From Bacillus sp. (in: firmicutes) (GTDB lineage: Bacteria; Bacillota; Bacilli; Bacillales; Cytobacillaceae), in NCBI GenBank assembly GCA_003457145.1, contig DMSR01000279.1:1-7080 (forward strand): a stretch of 7,080 bases of DNA. The letters are read 5' to 3'. Both the position numbers and the translations under genes were made by a program. Shown here in pieces: positions 5,814-7,080 of the stretch. Each line of letters opens with the position of its first letter. The first letter of the stretch is position 1. A model generated the notes under the pieces. The model was not told where the DNA came from. It saw only the letters and a program-made list of their open reading frames with translations, and did not search any database.

Positions 5814-6347
5814 ATGATTGCTAATAAGGGATTAAATGTAGGAGAGCTGGCTCCTGGCTTTGCTTTGCCGGCTACGAATAATAAGCTTATCAAACTTTCA
5901 GATTATGAGAATCGGCCTGTCGTCCTTATTTTTTTACGAGCGACTTGGTGACCGAATTGCCGTAGTCAGCTAGTTCAGCTGAACCAATATTATGATCAGT
6001 TTATGGAAAAAGGAATCCAGATTCTCGGGATTGCAGGACAGAATTTAAACGGTCTTCAAGCGTATGTGGATAAAGAGGAAATCAAGATTCCGATTCTTTC
6101 CGATGAAAAAAGAACAGTGATCAAGCAATATGAAGTGTTTGTTCCAATCAAATGGGATAGTTTCCGTATTGCAATTCCAAGTACTTATATATTGGATGAG
6201 ACTCATATGATTCGGTACAGTTATATCGGAGACTCCCAATTTGACCGCCCGGCAATTGATGAAATCATGAACCTGGCTAATGCAATTAGTGGATCAAGCG
6301 GCGTGCCTCAGTCAAACTCAAATGACGAAAATAACAAGCTTCTATAG
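5814..6347 (+). CDS. Probable selenoprotein: thioredoxin-fold redoxin with UxxC active site (TGA at codon 46)
   Basis: A 177-codon AhpC/TSA-redoxin-like protein of the thioredoxin fold, expected to act as a thiol/selenol peroxidase or disulfide oxidoreductase. The start is ATG 5814, with AGGGG at 5803-5807. The N-terminus (LNVGELAPGFALPA, 7-20) is the usual redoxin opening, and VVLIFLRATW (36-45) is the beta strand leading into the active site. The next codon, TGA at 5949-5951, stands where WCPNC proteins have their first Cys, giving W45-[TGA]46-P47-N48-C49. The frame continues without damage through FMEKGIQILGIAG and the cis-Pro region IPSTYIL (Pro122) to TAG at 6345. Cys49 is the only Cys. 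TGA is followed by C, a weak termination context, and then by a SECIS-like hairpin. Read conventionally, only 6003-6347 (114 aa, without active site) would be called. Alternatives are a nonsense mutation or sequencing error changing TGT/TGC to TGA. No sel genes are in the window. Confidence 0.75.
5949..5988 (+). promoter_or_regulatory. Candidate bacterial SECIS element following UGA
   Basis: Immediately after the in-frame UGA (5949-5951) the mRNA can fold with an upper stem UCAGCU (5966-5971) / AGCUGA (5977-5982) and a loop AGUUC (5972-5976). A lower stem AUUG (5956-5959) pairs with CAAU (5985-5988), and unpaired bases lie mostly on the 5' side (around 5960-5965). The loop GU is 22-23 nt after the UGA. 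In E. coli fdhF the equivalent GU in the apical loop is about 20-21 nt after the UGA, and a bulged U lies in the 5' arm. The match is by eye only; bacterial SECIS elements vary widely. Confidence 0.55.
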
Positions 6348-6381
6348 GGGCTGGATAGAAGAATATAGAATCAGCAATTAC

Positions 6382-6419
6382 AGCCCCCTTGTGTAAAAAG
6401 GGGGCTATTGTATTAAATT
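6382..6419. terminator. Intrinsic terminator between convergent redoxin and STAS genes
   Basis: AGCCCCCTT (6382-6390) and AAGGGGGCT (6398-6406) form a perfect 9-bp GC-rich stem with a 7-nt loop. The plus-strand tail ATTGTATTAAATT is only moderately T-rich, and the minus-strand tail is TGTAATTGC. The strong stem and its position 34 bp after the redoxin stop and 32 bp after the end of the opposing gene suggest that it serves both. Confidence 0.8.
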
Positions 6420-6438
6420 ATGTACTTTAACAGGGAAT

Positions 6439-7080
6439 TTAGGATTCCAAAATTACTTTCATAGTTTGCTGCAGTGTACCTTTAGTTTCGGTACTTTGAT
6501 CAAAGGAAACGCCAGTTTGAATCATTTTCCTGACAAGCTCAGGACGCAGGCCGGTAATGATCGTTTTTGCCCCCATCATGGAAACACCGTTCATGACCTT
6601 CTGAAATTGGTCGATCACATTCATTTCCATATCAGCGATTCCTGAAAGGTCCATAATCAGGGTCTGAACTTGTAATCTAGAAACCTCAATCAGAATCTTT
6701 TCCTCGATAATCTGCATTCGATAGTCATCAATCATTCCTATTAAGGGCAATACAGCAACAGATGTGCTGACAGGGATGATCGGGACAGATAAATTCTCAA
6801 CCAGTTTTCTTTGAGATTTAAGCAACTCCTCTCTGTAATTCGTATAGCTCAGGAAAAAGGTATTCAAAAACTGGTCAACGCGGTCATTGATTTGTCTTTC
6901 CAGGATGAAAAAATCATTGTATTCGCTAAGTATGCTGTTCATTTTTTCAAATTGATTCAGGAAATTCCATAATGTGCGTCTGATTGCCTGAATCCATTCT
7001 AGTTTGAAAGCAACGGTCAAGGAATGTTCAGCCCATGCTTTACCTTCCTGCTCAGCAAAAGCAATCAGTTCCTCTTCGTT
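6439..7080 (-). CDS. RsbR-like STAS domain protein (stressosome-type), 5' truncated by window edge
   Basis: 213 codons are visible and the frame is still open at 7080, so the N-terminus lies outside. The visible N-terminal part (EGKAWAEHS, KLEWIQAIRRTLWNFL) is an alpha-helical region like the non-heme RsbRD_N-type sensor domain of RsbR co-antagonist paralogues. The C-terminal STAS domain starts near residue 98 (SVPIIPV) and contains VAVLPLIGMID, LIMDLSG (141-147) and GAKTIITGLRP (170-180). Proteins of this family build stressosomes that hold the kinase RsbT and control sigma-B; this is family knowledge. An ungapped comparison with RsbS places Met153 at the RsbS Ser59 (RsbR Thr171) phosphosite and Lys185 near the second Thr site, so phosphorylation may be lost. 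The TTG at 7020 is in frame but is probably not the start, because homologous-looking sequence continues upstream of it. Which paralogue it is cannot be decided. Confidence 0.87.
   Translation of the reverse strand, partial: NEEELIAFAEQEGKAWAEHSLTVAFKLEWIQAIRRTLWNFLNQFEKMNSILSEYNDFFILERQINDRVDQFLNTFFLSYTNYREELLKSQRKLVENLSVPIIPVSTSVAVLPLIGMIDDYRMQIIEEKILIEVSRLQVQTLIMDLSGIADMEMNVIDQFQKVMNGVSMMGAKTIITGLRPELVRKMIQTGVSFDQSTETKGTLQQTMKVILES

Noticed and set aside
6003..6347. Stand-alone 114-aa redoxin fragment starting at ATG 6003
   Set aside because: It lacks the active site, has no proper RBS, and continues in the same frame from the intact upstream half across the TGA.
5814..6347. Simple pseudogene interpretation of the redoxin
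   Set aside because: Not excluded, but less likely. The only defect is a TGA exactly at the catalytic Cys, with a SECIS-like hairpin behind it and no other decay.

Overview
The window looks like chromosomal DNA of a low-GC Gram-positive bacterium of the Bacillaceae (Bacillus sensu lato). Ribosome binding sites are strong and G-rich (AAAGGAG, AGGGG). GTG is used as a start codon. Intrinsic terminators are typical of the group, and the proteins (SWIM-SNF2 helicase, stressosome-type STAS protein, class 3 lipase, small glycine-rich membrane peptide) fit it. No phage, transposon or plasmid gene is visible.

Layout. Positions 1-350 hold a tandem array of about seven 52-bp palindromic units that continues off the left edge. 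A 95-aa orphan protein (421-708, +) follows and ends at a perfect terminator. A class 3 alpha/beta-hydrolase lipase lies on the minus strand (794-1561). The next gap (about 1640-1975) has dyads suggesting a structured RNA and ends in a 19-bp-stem bidirectional terminator. A small membrane peptide lies on the minus strand (2063-2254). It is divergent from a 1067-aa SWIM/SNF2 helicase (2505-5708, +), whose promoter, RBS and GTG start can all be located.

The most notable feature is at 5814-6347. A 177-codon thioredoxin-fold redoxin is interrupted only by an in-frame TGA at codon 46. That TGA sits exactly where the first Cys of the WCPNC (CxxC) active site should be. The reading frame is intact on both sides, the RBS is good, and the only Cys in the protein is the second active-site Cys49. 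A hairpin with GU in its apical loop, 22-23 nt after the UGA, resembles a bacterial SECIS element. The best reading is a UxxC selenoprotein that standard gene calling would cut to a C-terminal fragment (6003-6347). A nonsense mutation or a sequencing error remains possible. No selenocysteine machinery gene lies in this window.

The window closes with a convergent terminator and the 3' part of a minus-strand STAS protein of the RsbR (stressosome) type. The genes do not form one pathway. Several could plausibly act in stress responses (redoxin, RsbR-like protein, helicase), but that link is inference from neighbourhood only.
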